The position numbers were made by a program, and so were the translations under genes. Under the pieces are notes generated by a model. The model made no database searches. It was not told the DNA's origin and saw only the letters and a list, made by a program, of their open reading frames with translations. Positions 35,053 to 43,614 of a stretch of DNA of 64,000 bases are shown here, one piece after another. Numbering within the stretch: position 1 is the first letter of the stretch; the number at the start of each line of letters is the position of its first letter. This stretch comes from Cyclobacterium sp. 1_MG-2023 (GTDB lineage: Bacteria > Bacteroidota > Bacteroidia > Cytophagales > Cyclobacteriaceae). Where the stretch lies: assembly GCF_030546805.1 (NCBI RefSeq), contig NZ_JAUOPC010000016.1, forward strand, positions 1-64,000. The letters are read 5' to 3'.

Positions 35053-36078
35053 TTATATGGATAATTTTTGTTTCCATTCTTGAACTTCGGCATAACACTG
35101 ATCAACAACGTCTTTTTGATCAGCGGTAAGTGGGTTTTTCGCACGTCTACTCACCAACTCCAAATCCAAGCCTTCCTTGTTGAGGTAATACCGCGAAGAA
35201 ATCATATAATTTTTTGTTATTCTTGATTCCATATCCCGCAATTTTTCTTGCAACCAATCTACTTGCTCTTTTTTCCCTGAATTATCGGCATGCTTACATA
35301 GCCAAGCGATCACTTCGGGATAATAATTCCCTGCGATTGGAGACAAACCTGCTCCGCCATTGCGAAGAGAAGCTGCAGCACTTCCCATATGAGCATTGTA
35401 CAATCCGAGCTTACTTCCTTTAGCAGTCTCAAGTTTTTCTATGATATTATCAATGTCCTCAGAGGTATCCTTATGGTAAACGAACCTACCGGATTCCAAC
35501 AAAAATTTGAGAACAGGTTGAGAAAGAATTCTCTTGTATGGTGATGGACACTCATATGTTCCCAATGGAATATTTCCGGTCAAAGCCAGGTAGTCTTCCA
35601 GATTTTTGATTACCACATCATCAGATTCTCCTTTTTCTGCAAAGTGGGAAGTAATCATAATCACGGCATCTACGCCTGTATCTGCAATTTTTTTTGTAAA
35701 TTCCGCTTTCTCTGCTGCGGTATTACCAAAGGAACCTGTTGCTACTACAGGGAATTTCCCATTGACTTTTTTTACTACCGTTTTTGTCACCTTCAACCTT
35801 TCCTCCGGGCTAAGATCATACATTTCACTGCTCAGGCAATTGGCAAATAATCCTCGAGCACCTGATTCAAGATAATAATCTGTCAGTTTTTTCAACCCTT
35901 TATAGTCAACAGTCATATCTGCTTTATAAGGGGTTAGCATTACAGGAATAAAAGCTTTTTCTACTGCTTTTGCCTTAATTGGTGAGTTGGCCAATAAACT
36001 ATTCCAAGGAGCCAGCCCTACCATCGTACCTAATGCCATTTTTCCTAAAAATTTTCTCCTGTCATTGTCAAAATTCAT
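35053..36078 (-). CDS. Exported DHDPS-family protein with Tat-type signal
   Basis: A 341-residue protein. Residues 1-35 look like a Tat signal (NDRRKFLGKMALGTMVGLA). The rest is a DHDPS/NAL barrel: a divergent substrate loop where the usual GSTGE block stands (ANCLSSEMYDLS), a central TYECPSPYKR and the candidate Schiff-base Lys in FVYHKDTSED. An exported aldolase of this family is unusual, since its relatives work in the cytoplasm. It stands alone between serS and ccmB, and its physiological reaction is unknown. Confidence 0.82.
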   Translation of the reverse strand: MNFDNDRRKFLGKMALGTMVGLAPWNSLLANSPIKAKAVEKAFIPVMLTPYKADMTVDYKGLKKLTDYYLESGARGLFANCLSSEMYDLSPEERLKVTKTVVKKVNGKFPVVATGSFGNTAAEKAEFTKKIADTGVDAVIMITSHFAEKGESDDVVIKNLEDYLALTGNIPLGTYECPSPYKRILSQPVLKFLLESGRFVYHKDTSEDIDNIIEKLETAKGSKLGLYNAHMGSAAASLRNGGAGLSPIAGNYYPEVIAWLCKHADNSGKKEQVDWLQEKLRDMESRITKNYMISSRYYLNKEGLDLELVSRRAKNPLTADQKDVVDQCYAEVQEWKQKLSI

Positions 36079-36256
36079 GGTTTTTTTAATTGAATTGAAC
36101 CTAATAATCGGGATTCAAAAGGTTTACATATTAATTTCAGTGATAAATATACTTTTTAATAATAACCGTGAAAAGCCAAAAATAGACCAGTGGCAATTCA
36201 TAAATTATCCTTATGGGAGAAATTTTTATTCTTAGGTACCTATATTTGCTTTTACT

Positions 36257-36922
36257 ATGTGGAAAGAAGTAGTATTACTGGTAAAAAAAGAAGCCCTATT
36301 GGAGTGGAGGCAAAAGTATGCCCTCAATGGAATACTTCTATACGTGACCAGTGCAGTATTCATCGCCTATTTAAGCATGGGAGCAGGCCAAGGCAAATTA
36401 CAAGTTCCTATTTGGAATTCTTTGTATTGGATTATTATTTTATTTTCTGCAGTAAATGCAGTGGCAAAAAGCTTTGTTCAAGAACAACAAGGAAGGCAGT
36501 TTTACTATTTTATGATTGCTTCTCCGGAAGCAATTATTTTATCTAAAACCATTTACAATACCGGGCTCACCTTAGTATTAGCACTATTAGGCTACATTGT
36601 ATTTGGAATTGTTTTTGGCAATCCGGTAGCCGACCAAACTTTTTTTCTATTAAACCTTTTGTTAGGAGCTATAGGGTTCTCGGCAGCATTGACAATGGTT
36701 TCGGCCATTGCCTCGAAGGCAGGCAATAATGGCACCTTAATGGCCATTTTGAGTTTCCCGGTGATGATACCCATTCTTTTAATGACCATTCAAGTTTCCA
36801 AAAGTGCAATCGATGGGTTGGACAGGGGTATAAGCGCAGAAAAGATACTAACATTGATGGCGATAAATGCCATCGTTACAGCTACCTCATACATCCTTTT
36901 TCCATATTTGTGGAGGAGTTAA
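36257..36922 (+). CDS. ccmB: Heme exporter protein CcmB
   Basis: A 221-residue inner membrane protein with about six hydrophobic helices, matching CcmB of the cytochrome c maturation ABC complex. The N terminus MWKEVVLLVKKEALLEWRQK and the VAKSFVQEQQGRQ segment are typical. CcmB with CcmA forms the ABC complex that releases heme-loaded CcmE from CcmC. Its usual partner ccmC lies 11.4 kb away at 48285; no ccmA is in the window. Confidence 0.92.
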   Translation: MWKEVVLLVKKEALLEWRQKYALNGILLYVTSAVFIAYLSMGAGQGKLQVPIWNSLYWIIILFSAVNAVAKSFVQEQQGRQFYYFMIASPEAIILSKTIYNTGLTLVLALLGYIVFGIVFGNPVADQTFFLLNLLLGAIGFSAALTMVSAIASKAGNNGTLMAILSFPVMIPILLMTIQVSKSAIDGLDRGISAEKILTLMAINAIVTATSYILFPYLWRS

Positions 36923-37386
36923 AATTGCCAACCGCTGGCTGAGCTTGTCGAAGTCAGATGTGGTTTTTAATCGCCCATTTCCCCTCCAAATTTTGGTTAA
37001 AGCCGGGTGATATGGGATACCCCTTTATAAAAGGGCTGAAACTCGTTCTTATTGAGGTGGTATTTTAATTAAATGATTACGGTATTTCAAAAGAAAGGGT
37101 TAATGACTAAATTATCCAATCGAGTAAATCACCAATTTCAATTGCTCCTAACCTCATCTGGGAATCGCAATAGAATATCTCGTTTATGTTCTAGCCCAAA
37201 TATTCACCTGTATAGGTTAAAAAAGGATACTTATACTTTGAATTAAAACCGAAGATATATTAAATAAATAATAATTTCATTTGATCAAGGATTTTTTCCT
37301 TCTCCAAAATCCTAGATTTAAGTAAAGAGTGTAAGCTAAGTAGAGAGGCTAATAGCTTGGATGGATTATACTCTTATTCTAAAACA
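36923..37386. other. Intergenic DNA with a dispersed repeat
   Basis: No gene. The first part (about 36941-37065) is a copy of the dispersed repeat also found near 42865, 47661 and, in part, 39811. The remainder is AT-rich with no feature I recognise. Confidence 0.6.
36941..37065 (+). repeat. Dispersed intergenic repeat, copy A
   Basis: Contains GAGCTTGTCGAAGTCAGATG, ATTTCCCCTCCAAATTTTGG and a final CTTATTGAGG word, all shared in the same order with other copies in this window (42865-42950, 47661-47762). It begins right after the ccmB stop codon. Confidence 0.75.
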
Positions 37387-37636
37387 TGGATATAAAATAA
37401 ACGAGACAGTAAGCATATTAGGTAAACTGATTACCTTGTTAATGGAAGACAATTAGAAAAACTGGAAAGAAGGGTTTCTTAAAGCAAAAACCTTATTAAG
37501 CGAAGCCATAGAAAGATCGATTTCGAAGATTCTTGGGGCATATAGTGGCATGGGTTCATTCAATTACACTTACTTAACAAAATTACTCGCGACAATGAAA
37601 ATTATTCAAAACTTAGAACTCAATTATGAGAATTAG
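37387..37636 (+). pseudogene. Decayed ORF resembling DUF6966
   Basis: The frame containing the codons at 37443 reads KINETVSILGKLITLLMEDN, an in-frame TAG, then NWKEGFLKAKTLL and SISKILGAYSGMGSFN, ending at TAG 37636. The GAYSGMGSFN block and preceding helix pattern resemble small immunity-like DUF6966 proteins. The internal stop makes it a likely pseudogene. Family assignment is tentative. Confidence 0.4.
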
Positions 37637-37729
37637 CAATGGAAGGTAAAATCGAATTAAGAAAAATATAAAAAAGCACAAAATGGATTTTCCACTAACT
37701 ATTGGGCAAAATTTAGAAGCTTCTCGAAT

Positions 37730-38311
37730 ATGACCGCCATACTAAAACAAAACATATTAAACCATATTACTCTTTCAAAAAAAGAGATAGAAAATTTTTG
37801 CGACTTATTTCACAATAAAATGGTCCTAAAAAAACATTTCCTTTTGCGAGAAGGAGAGGTTTGCAAGTTTGAAGGATTTGTTACCAAAGGACTCTTCAGA
37901 GTATATCACATAGACAATAATGGTTTTGAACAAGTACTCTATTTTGCTCAAGAAAATTGGTGGATTGCAGATATTGACAGTTTCACTAATGAAAAGCCTT
38001 CACAACTTTATATTCAAGCCTTAGAAGATAGTGAAGTATTATTAATTTCAAAAAAAGATAAAGAATTTGCTTTTAATAACATTCCTAAGATTGAAAAATT
38101 ATTCAGAATAATGACTCAAAAAACGCATATCGCGTTGCAAAGAAGAATGATTGATAATTTGAGTAAAACAGCAAACCAGAGGTACATTGACTTTATAGAA
38201 AAATATCCTAAGCTCTTTCAACGATTAACCAATGTTCAAATTGCAGCTTACTTGGGCATAAGTCATGAGTTTTTGAGTAAAATTAGACGAAAAATTGCTA
38301 TTAAAAAATAG
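37730..38311 (+). CDS. Crp/Fnr family regulator 1
   Basis: A 193-residue protein with a cyclic-nucleotide-binding-like jelly roll (residues about 25-125: LLREGEVCKFEGFVTKGLFRVY) and a C-terminal helix-turn-helix (VQIAAYLGISHEFLSKIRRKI). It lacks the four-cysteine cluster of FNR and the full Crp cAMP signature. It lies just upstream of the MBL-fold gene in the same direction and may control it. It is a paralogue of the protein at 41708. Confidence 0.88.
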   Translation: MTAILKQNILNHITLSKKEIENFCDLFHNKMVLKKHFLLREGEVCKFEGFVTKGLFRVYHIDNNGFEQVLYFAQENWWIADIDSFTNEKPSQLYIQALEDSEVLLISKKDKEFAFNNIPKIEKLFRIMTQKTHIALQRRMIDNLSKTANQRYIDFIEKYPKLFQRLTNVQIAAYLGISHEFLSKIRRKIAIKK

Positions 38312-38394
38312 TTGAAAATTCACTTATTGAACTTGTTCAATGTTTTGAGACAGGTGGTATCGCATCTTTGTAACATAATTTAAAACAAGCAAAA

Positions 38395-39285
38395 ATGAGA
38401 TCGATTATTTCAACAGTATTATTAACAATTTTAATTTTATTCAAAATGGAAGCACAAGCTCAAAATTTCAAAACAATAGAAACAAGCAAATTTAAATTTC
38501 AAGTTTACAACGCCTCAGAAAATAGTTTTGGTGTTGCATCAGTAATAATTTCGGGCATGCATGATGCAGTATTAATTGACACTCAATTTACATTGGCAGA
38601 TGCCGAAAAAGTTGCACAAGAAATAATAAACTCTGGAAAAAAATTGACAACAATATATGTTTCCCATGGAGATCCTGATTTTTATTTCGGGTTAGAAGTA
38701 TTCAAAAAATATTTCCCAGAAGTTACAGCTTATGCTTCACCTTCAACTGTGGAGCATATAAATGCAACAGCTCAAAAAAAATTGGAAGTTTGGGGCGAAA
38801 GATTAGGAGATAAAATTACATCTAATGTTGTTTTACCTCAGGTTCTTAAAGGAAATTCTATTGATTTAGAAGGCGAAAAATTGGAAATCATTGGGCTAGA
38901 CAATTTCCCAAAAAGAACTTTTGTATGGATTCCTTCAATAAGAACAGCTTTAGGAGGTATTAATGTTTTTGGTACAACATTTAATGCGTGGATGGCAGAT
39001 GCACAAACTACAGAGGTACGTAACAATTGGATCTCAATCTTAAATACGATCAGCGAATTAAAACCTGAAATAGTAATCCCTGCACACGCAAATACGAGTT
39101 CAGATTTCATTATTGATGCTGTAAACCACACAAAAAATTACATTCAATTTTATGAAGAGGCTTTGAAAAGCAATAAAACTTCTGAAGCGTTAATAGCAAC
39201 TATAAAAGCAAAATATCCAAATTTAACTTTTGAAACAGCTTTAATACTAGGGGCAAAAGTGAACACAGGAGAAATGAAATGGTAA
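38395..39285 (+). CDS. Secreted metallo-beta-lactamase-fold protein (divergent active site)
   Basis: A 296-residue protein with a signal peptide (about residues 1-22) and MBL-fold features: a core strand AVLIDTQF with the Asp, then YVSHGDPDFYFG where the canonical HxHxDH would be, and a later His in VIPAHANT. The first motif keeps only H-x-D-x-D, so metal binding would differ from classic hydrolases. Follows a Crp-type regulator and precedes an NTF2-like gene. Substrate unknown. Confidence 0.85.
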   Translation: MRSIISTVLLTILILFKMEAQAQNFKTIETSKFKFQVYNASENSFGVASVIISGMHDAVLIDTQFTLADAEKVAQEIINSGKKLTTIYVSHGDPDFYFGLEVFKKYFPEVTAYASPSTVEHINATAQKKLEVWGERLGDKITSNVVLPQVLKGNSIDLEGEKLEIIGLDNFPKRTFVWIPSIRTALGGINVFGTTFNAWMADAQTTEVRNNWISILNTISELKPEIVIPAHANTSSDFIIDAVNHTKNYIQFYEEALKSNKTSEALIATIKAKYPNLTFETALILGAKVNTGEMKW

Positions 39286-39299
39286 AATCCACAATAATT

Positions 39300-39336
39300 A
39301 TCAACTTGACAATACTAAAAGTATTGTCAAGTTGAT
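39300..39336. repeat. Perfect 17-bp inverted repeat with 3-base loop
   Basis: ATCAACTTGACAATACT is mirrored exactly by AGTATTGTCAAGTTGAT around AAA. There is no T tract, so it may be a processing or operator site and not a standard terminator. It sits between the MBL-fold gene and the NTF2-like gene. Confidence 0.8.
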
Positions 39337-39353
39337 GTATTAAACAAGAAGTT

Positions 39354-39743
39354 ATGACAAATTTAGAAATAATAAAAAGTACCTATGAAGGCAATACTTC
39401 AGAAGAGAACGGTAAGAATTTAGCCAAATATGTAGCCGAAAATATCAGTTGGACAGAAGCTAAAGGCTTTCCGTATGCAGGAACTTATATTGGTTTAGAG
39501 AGTGTTACTGAAAATGTTTTTAAACGCTTGGGTAGCGAGTGGATCGATTATAAATTTTCACCCGAAGATTATATTGCAAATGAAGACAAAGTAGTTGCTT
39601 ATGGCACCTATTCAGGTACTTATAAAAAAACGAACAAGCATTTTGGAGCACGGGTTGCCCATTTATGGAAACTAAACAATGGCAAAATTATCAGTTTTGA
39701 GCAGTTTGTGGACAGTAAATCGGTTGACGAAGCAATACGTTAA
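39354..39743 (+). CDS. SnoaL/NTF2-like protein
   Basis: A 129-residue NTF2-fold protein. The helix-strand pattern with NISWTEAKGFPYAGTYIG, the LGSEWIDYKFSPEDYI strand block, VVAYGTYSGTYKKTNK and HLWKLNNGKIISFEQFVDS is typical of ketosteroid isomerase-like SnoaL proteins. No signal peptide. Function unknown; it may act on small molecules related to the MBL-fold gene before it. Confidence 0.85.
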   Translation: MTNLEIIKSTYEGNTSEENGKNLAKYVAENISWTEAKGFPYAGTYIGLESVTENVFKRLGSEWIDYKFSPEDYIANEDKVVAYGTYSGTYKKTNKHFGARVAHLWKLNNGKIISFEQFVDSKSVDEAIR

Positions 39744-40103
39744 AACTATACCCCCATTAAGCCCGGTGACCAAGCCTATCGATGTCATAGGTAAATGCAT
39801 TCTTATTAATAACCCCTTTGTTCTCTAAATTTTGGCTAAAGCCCCACTATAGGGAGATTCACTTTCTAAAAGATAATTATCCTCATAATAGCTTCAATCT
39901 TTATAACCCTTATTAAGTAAAAGGGTTCGTATAGCCTTTCCCGATTTATCAGGAAGAGGGATATTCGCAAGAAATTCCGGCTATTTGAAGATTTAGTTAT
40001 AGCACTGCTATGACTATTCGGAAAATAGCAACAAAGTAGCTGATTTTAAAGTGGTTTCAACACGTAATAGATACCTTATTACTTAATTCGGTTTTATCCA
40101 TAA
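39744..40103. other. Intergenic region with a partial dispersed repeat
   Basis: 360 bp without a gene. A short copy of the dispersed repeat (CTAAATTTTGGCTAAAGCC) lies at about 39811-39860. The rest shows nothing I can assign. Confidence 0.5.
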
Positions 40104-41405
40104 TTAATTTTCCAGCCATTCATCCGAGAATACCCTATATCCGATACCTAATCTACCATGACCTCCACGACTGAAGAAAGTAATCATTGATGTATTGTTT
40201 AATTTCCCTAAGGTGCTGTAAGAAAAATAGGAAGGTTCAATAACCTTTGATTTCCAAGTAATCCCCTCATCATCACTGTAAAATACCGCACCTCTGATAC
40301 GGTCATCATCCCAATCTATTTTCTGTTGATTATTATCCTGAAGTCCGAGCGGAATTGAGAAATACAATCGATTATTCCTTCTTGTCAAAGTTCCATGACA
40401 GGCTATTTCGCTAATGTCAATTAAAAATGGATCCGACCAGGATTTCCCACCATCGCCACTTAGATTGGCTATTCGCTGATTTCGCCCTAAACTCATCATT
40501 TCTACAGAATTATATTCCTTGTAATTTTCAAAATTATTTATTCTCCGAACCATAAGGATTTCATTTCCTTCCTTTATAGAAACTGCAGAAGCCTCATTCG
40601 CTAGATAATCAGTGATCATCCCATCCATTTTCCATGTTTCCCCAAAATCATCGCTATAAATAATTCCTGAACCTGAACATTTATAATCCCTAAAATTATT
40701 TGTGACTTCTTTCCCAGAAGGTACTGAGTAAATTGGAGCAGCAATGATCATCCTCCCCTTGTTTGGACCCTTTGGTATTTGATGAACTTGTCCAATTGTA
40801 TTCATAAAAATAGGAATGTACCCATTGTATTCTTTAAAAAGTGGTGTATTGTCTCCATTGAGATACTCCATTGTCCAAGATTTACCATCATCCAAAGAGG
40901 TATACTTGACCAATACAGAAGCTTTATCCTTTCCTATGTCCTCAATATCAATACCAGTAGCTTCCTTTAATTTGGAAAAATCATCCTTATAAAACTCTTT
41001 TGTTACCTTTAATCCAACACAGGTTAGGAAAGAAATTTTTTCTTCTCCTCCTATACTTGCGGAATAGGGAGATATGGCAAAAAAGTTCATTGGTGAAGAA
41101 ATCACTTCCACTCCTTCCCATGACTTTCCAAAATCATAACTTTTGTTCATGAGAATCACTTTGGGTTCATTGTCTTCACCATCAAATAGTCGACCCTGAC
41201 AAAACACCAATAATGTTCCTTTTTCCGTAACCACAAACGAAGGCTGGAATGTTTTGCTAACTGTCAAGCCCCCCACCTTCAGCCCAGGCTCAAAAACCAT
41301 CTGAAGATCGTTTAATCCATCAATTGCAGCAATTCCCAGCCCTACCTGAGAATATGCATAACACTGGATGAGGACAACTATAACCAAAGTCCATACTTTT
41401 TTCAT
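40104..41405 (-). CDS. Stand-alone sialidase-like BNR protein
   Basis: About 433 residues from the ATG at 41405, which opens a signal peptide (MKKVWTLVIVVLIQCYAYSQ); an ATG at 41429 adds eight residues. BNR-type motifs include MNKSYDFGKSW, TSLDDGKSW, SDDFGETW, SGDGGKSW and SDDEGITW. It has PSFVVTEKGTLLVFCQGR near the N terminus, the place of the FRIP-type Arg. Unlike the PUL copies it stands alone in the accessory region. Specificity unknown. Confidence 0.82.
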   Translation of the reverse strand: MKKVWTLVIVVLIQCYAYSQVGLGIAAIDGLNDLQMVFEPGLKVGGLTVSKTFQPSFVVTEKGTLLVFCQGRLFDGEDNEPKVILMNKSYDFGKSWEGVEVISSPMNFFAISPYSASIGGEEKISFLTCVGLKVTKEFYKDDFSKLKEATGIDIEDIGKDKASVLVKYTSLDDGKSWTMEYLNGDNTPLFKEYNGYIPIFMNTIGQVHQIPKGPNKGRMIIAAPIYSVPSGKEVTNNFRDYKCSGSGIIYSDDFGETWKMDGMITDYLANEASAVSIKEGNEILMVRRINNFENYKEYNSVEMMSLGRNQRIANLSGDGGKSWSDPFLIDISEIACHGTLTRRNNRLYFSIPLGLQDNNQQKIDWDDDRIRGAVFYSDDEGITWKSKVIEPSYFSYSTLGKLNNTSMITFFSRGGHGRLGIGYRVFSDEWLEN

Positions 41406-41429
41406 GTGATTGGTAATAAAATTTTTCAT

Positions 41430-41707
41430 TACTACAAAAGCTATAACCTATTAAAATCACCCTATATACCCGCGTTGGACGTAAATGACTATTGGCATAA
41501 ACAGGAATCGTATTATCAGGGATATCTAATCAGTCAAATTAGATAAATTTGTCCATACCTTCAATAAACAAAAATCCGATTTGTAAAAAGATCAAAAAAC
41601 AAATGCATAAATTCGTCCTGAAGGCTAACACAAACAGAAAAGAAAATTTTCATTTCTTTAGCCAAAAGACTTAATTTAAGCCTAACAATTGACCAACCTA
41701 ATTTAAG
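41430..41707. other. Intergenic region
   Basis: 278 bp between the divergent BNR and Crp-type genes; AT-rich, no gene and no clear -7 box seen. Confidence 0.5.
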
Positions 41708-42235
41708 ATGAAAAGCATAAAAATCAACTCCTTAAAAACTTACAAGAAAGGTGAAATCCTTTTAAAACAGGGAGAAACTGCTAAATATGGGTACTTGGTA
41801 AAAAAAGGTTGCTTAAAAAGTTACACAGTAGACAATGTCGGCAAAGAGCATATTATGCAGTTTGCACCCGAAAATTGGATGATTTCAGATTTGGATAGCT
41901 TTACCAATCAGGTACCTTCCTCAGTCTCTATTGAGACGATTGAGGATTGCGAGATATTTTTAATTTCCAAATCAGACTTTATAGATATTGATAGCTTTGA
42001 TAAAGAGGTGGTGGTAGACATCGCCAATAAGTTCAGGAACAACCTTATTGCATCCAACAAAAGAATTCTGGGACTACTAAGTGCTACATCTGAACAGCGT
42101 TACATCGATTTTACAGAAACATATCCCACATTGGTGCAAAGGCTCCCTTTAAAACTAATAGCTGCCTATATTGGGGTTACACCGGAATACTTAAGCGGTA
42201 TTAGAAGAAGAATGGCTAAAAAAAGTGAGCATTAA
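41708..42235 (+). CDS. Crp/Fnr family regulator 2
   Basis: A 175-residue Crp-type protein related to the one at 37730: jelly-roll start ILLKQGETAKYGYLVKKGCLKSY, central FAPENWMISDLDSFTNQ and C-terminal helix-turn-helix KLIAAYIGVTPEYLSGIRRRM. No FNR cysteine cluster. It is followed 84 bp later by a DoxX gene and may regulate it. Both Crp proteins begin small stress- or redox-type gene sets. Confidence 0.88.
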   Translation: MKSIKINSLKTYKKGEILLKQGETAKYGYLVKKGCLKSYTVDNVGKEHIMQFAPENWMISDLDSFTNQVPSSVSIETIEDCEIFLISKSDFIDIDSFDKEVVVDIANKFRNNLIASNKRILGLLSATSEQRYIDFTETYPTLVQRLPLKLIAAYIGVTPEYLSGIRRRMAKKSEH

Positions 42236-42319
42236 ATACCTTTCTTAAGGTATCTTATTTTTTACCGATTCACTTTACCGCAACTTTGTGCCATTATCAA
42301 TTAAAAACATTTAAAAAAA

Positions 42320-42727
42320 ATGGCAAATCAAGAAAACAACAAAGCAATACATATCTCTCTTTGGATTGCACAAGTACTATTGGCAGTTATGTTTATAATG
42401 GCAGGCTTAATGAAAGCTACACAGCCTATTGAAGCATTGGCAGAATCACTCCCATGGGTTTCATCAACTTCCTTAGGATTGGTTAGGTTTATTGGTGTTA
42501 GTGAATTATTAGGCGGTATAGGTCTAATCCTTCCTTCCTTGCTTCGTATCAAACCTTTTTTAACGGTATGGGCAGCAATCGGACTTGCAGTAGTTATGGT
42601 ATTGGCAGCGATTTTTCATGCTTCCCGAGGTGAATACTCAGGTATTGGAGCTAATTTGGTATTTATGGCAATTGCTTTATTTGTAGCTTGGGGAAGAACA
42701 AAAAAAGCCCCCATTCTCGCAAAATAA
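42320..42727 (+). CDS. DoxX family membrane protein
   Basis: A 135-residue protein with four hydrophobic helices (about residues 12-32, 50-72, 78-100, 103-125) and the DoxX-like segment FIMAGLMKATQPIEAL. DoxX-like proteins are inner membrane proteins linked to redox or thiol stress in some bacteria. Sits after a Crp-type regulator, suggesting joint control. Function uncertain. Confidence 0.85.
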   Translation: MANQENNKAIHISLWIAQVLLAVMFIMAGLMKATQPIEALAESLPWVSSTSLGLVRFIGVSELLGGIGLILPSLLRIKPFLTVWAAIGLAVVMVLAAIFHASRGEYSGIGANLVFMAIALFVAWGRTKKAPILAK

Positions 42728-43172
42728 ATTCCCCAGCGAATTGATCGTCAATCATCAATAGCCCCCAGCTTCAGCTGGGGGATGGTGTGGGAGTAACTGA
42801 TTTTGGACTTTAGCCCAAGCGATAACCCCCTATTGGTAATTTAAAGGAGCTGAATTCCAGTGGTTGAGCTTGTCGAAGCCAGATGTGGTTTTTAATCACC
42901 CATTTCTCCTTCAAATTTCGGTTTTAAAGCCTGATGGAATCACCTTTCACTTGAAATCAGGCAATCCCAGTCCATAATCCAAAGTGATTCCATGACTTTG
43001 GTCATATTGTTGCCTTTTTAATCAAAATTACGTTAAAAATATGGACTTAAATTAGTTACAAAACGTTATTCTCCCATGCCTTCGAATCGGAGATAAAACA
43101 CTTTTTCCTTGATTAGTAGACCCGTTTATGAATTAAAGGCTTCTGAGAAAAGTAAAATAAATTCGTCCGACC
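42728..43172. other. Intergenic region with hairpin and dispersed repeat
   Basis: 445 bp without a gene. A GC-rich hairpin CCCCCAGC-TTCA-GCTGGGGG lies at 42762-42781, and a dispersed repeat copy at about 42865-42950. The hairpin could terminate doxX transcription although no T run follows. Confidence 0.6.
42865..42950 (+). repeat. Dispersed intergenic repeat, copy B
   Basis: GAGCTTGTCGAAGCCAGATG followed by TGGTTTTTAATCACCCATTT matches copy A (36941) with few changes; the end diverges. Confidence 0.75.
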
Positions 43173-43613
43173 ATGAAAAAAAGCATCATCATTTTAATCA
43201 TTGCATTTATCGGTATTAGTTCAGGCTTCGCTCAGGATTGGCAGACTGATTTCTCAAAAGCGAAAGAATTGGCCACTAAAGAAAAAAAGCCCATTATTTT
43301 GGTATTCCAAGGATCGGACTGGTGTGCGCCTTGCATTAAATTAAGTCGGGAAATTTGGAGTACCGAAACATTTATAACCTACGCTAAAGACAACTACATA
43401 ATGTTTCAGGCCGATTTCCCTCGTAAAAAGAAAAATGCTCTTCCGGAAAAACAAGCTGCTGCCAACGCAAAGTTGGCTGAGATTTATGATAAAAATGGCG
43501 TTTTCCCATTGGTAGTTGTACTGGACAATAGAGGAAACTTATTGGGAGAAACGGGCTATAAGAAAACCACACCAAAAGCTTATATTCAGGAATTGGACAG
43601 TTTTATCAAGTAA
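43173..43613 (+). CDS. Thioredoxin-family periplasmic protein
   Basis: A 146-residue protein with a signal peptide (residues about 1-20, ending GFA) and a thioredoxin fold carrying the WCAPC dithiol motif at about residues 51-55 (QGSDWCAPCIKL). It contains the cis-Pro strand FPLVVVLDN. A periplasmic thiol reductase or oxidase. It begins a four-gene run with apbE, DUF4266 and DUF3570 genes; the apbE ATG follows its stop codon by one base. Confidence 0.9.
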   Translation: MKKSIIILIIAFIGISSGFAQDWQTDFSKAKELATKEKKPIILVFQGSDWCAPCIKLSREIWSTETFITYAKDNYIMFQADFPRKKKNALPEKQAAANAKLAEIYDKNGVFPLVVVLDNRGNLLGETGYKKTTPKAYIQELDSFIK

Positions 43614-43614
43614 A

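Noticed and set aside
43516-43614. Longer apbE start upstream in the thioredoxin gene
   Set aside because: It overlaps most of the thioredoxin C terminus in another frame; the ATG at 43615 gives a proper signal peptide.
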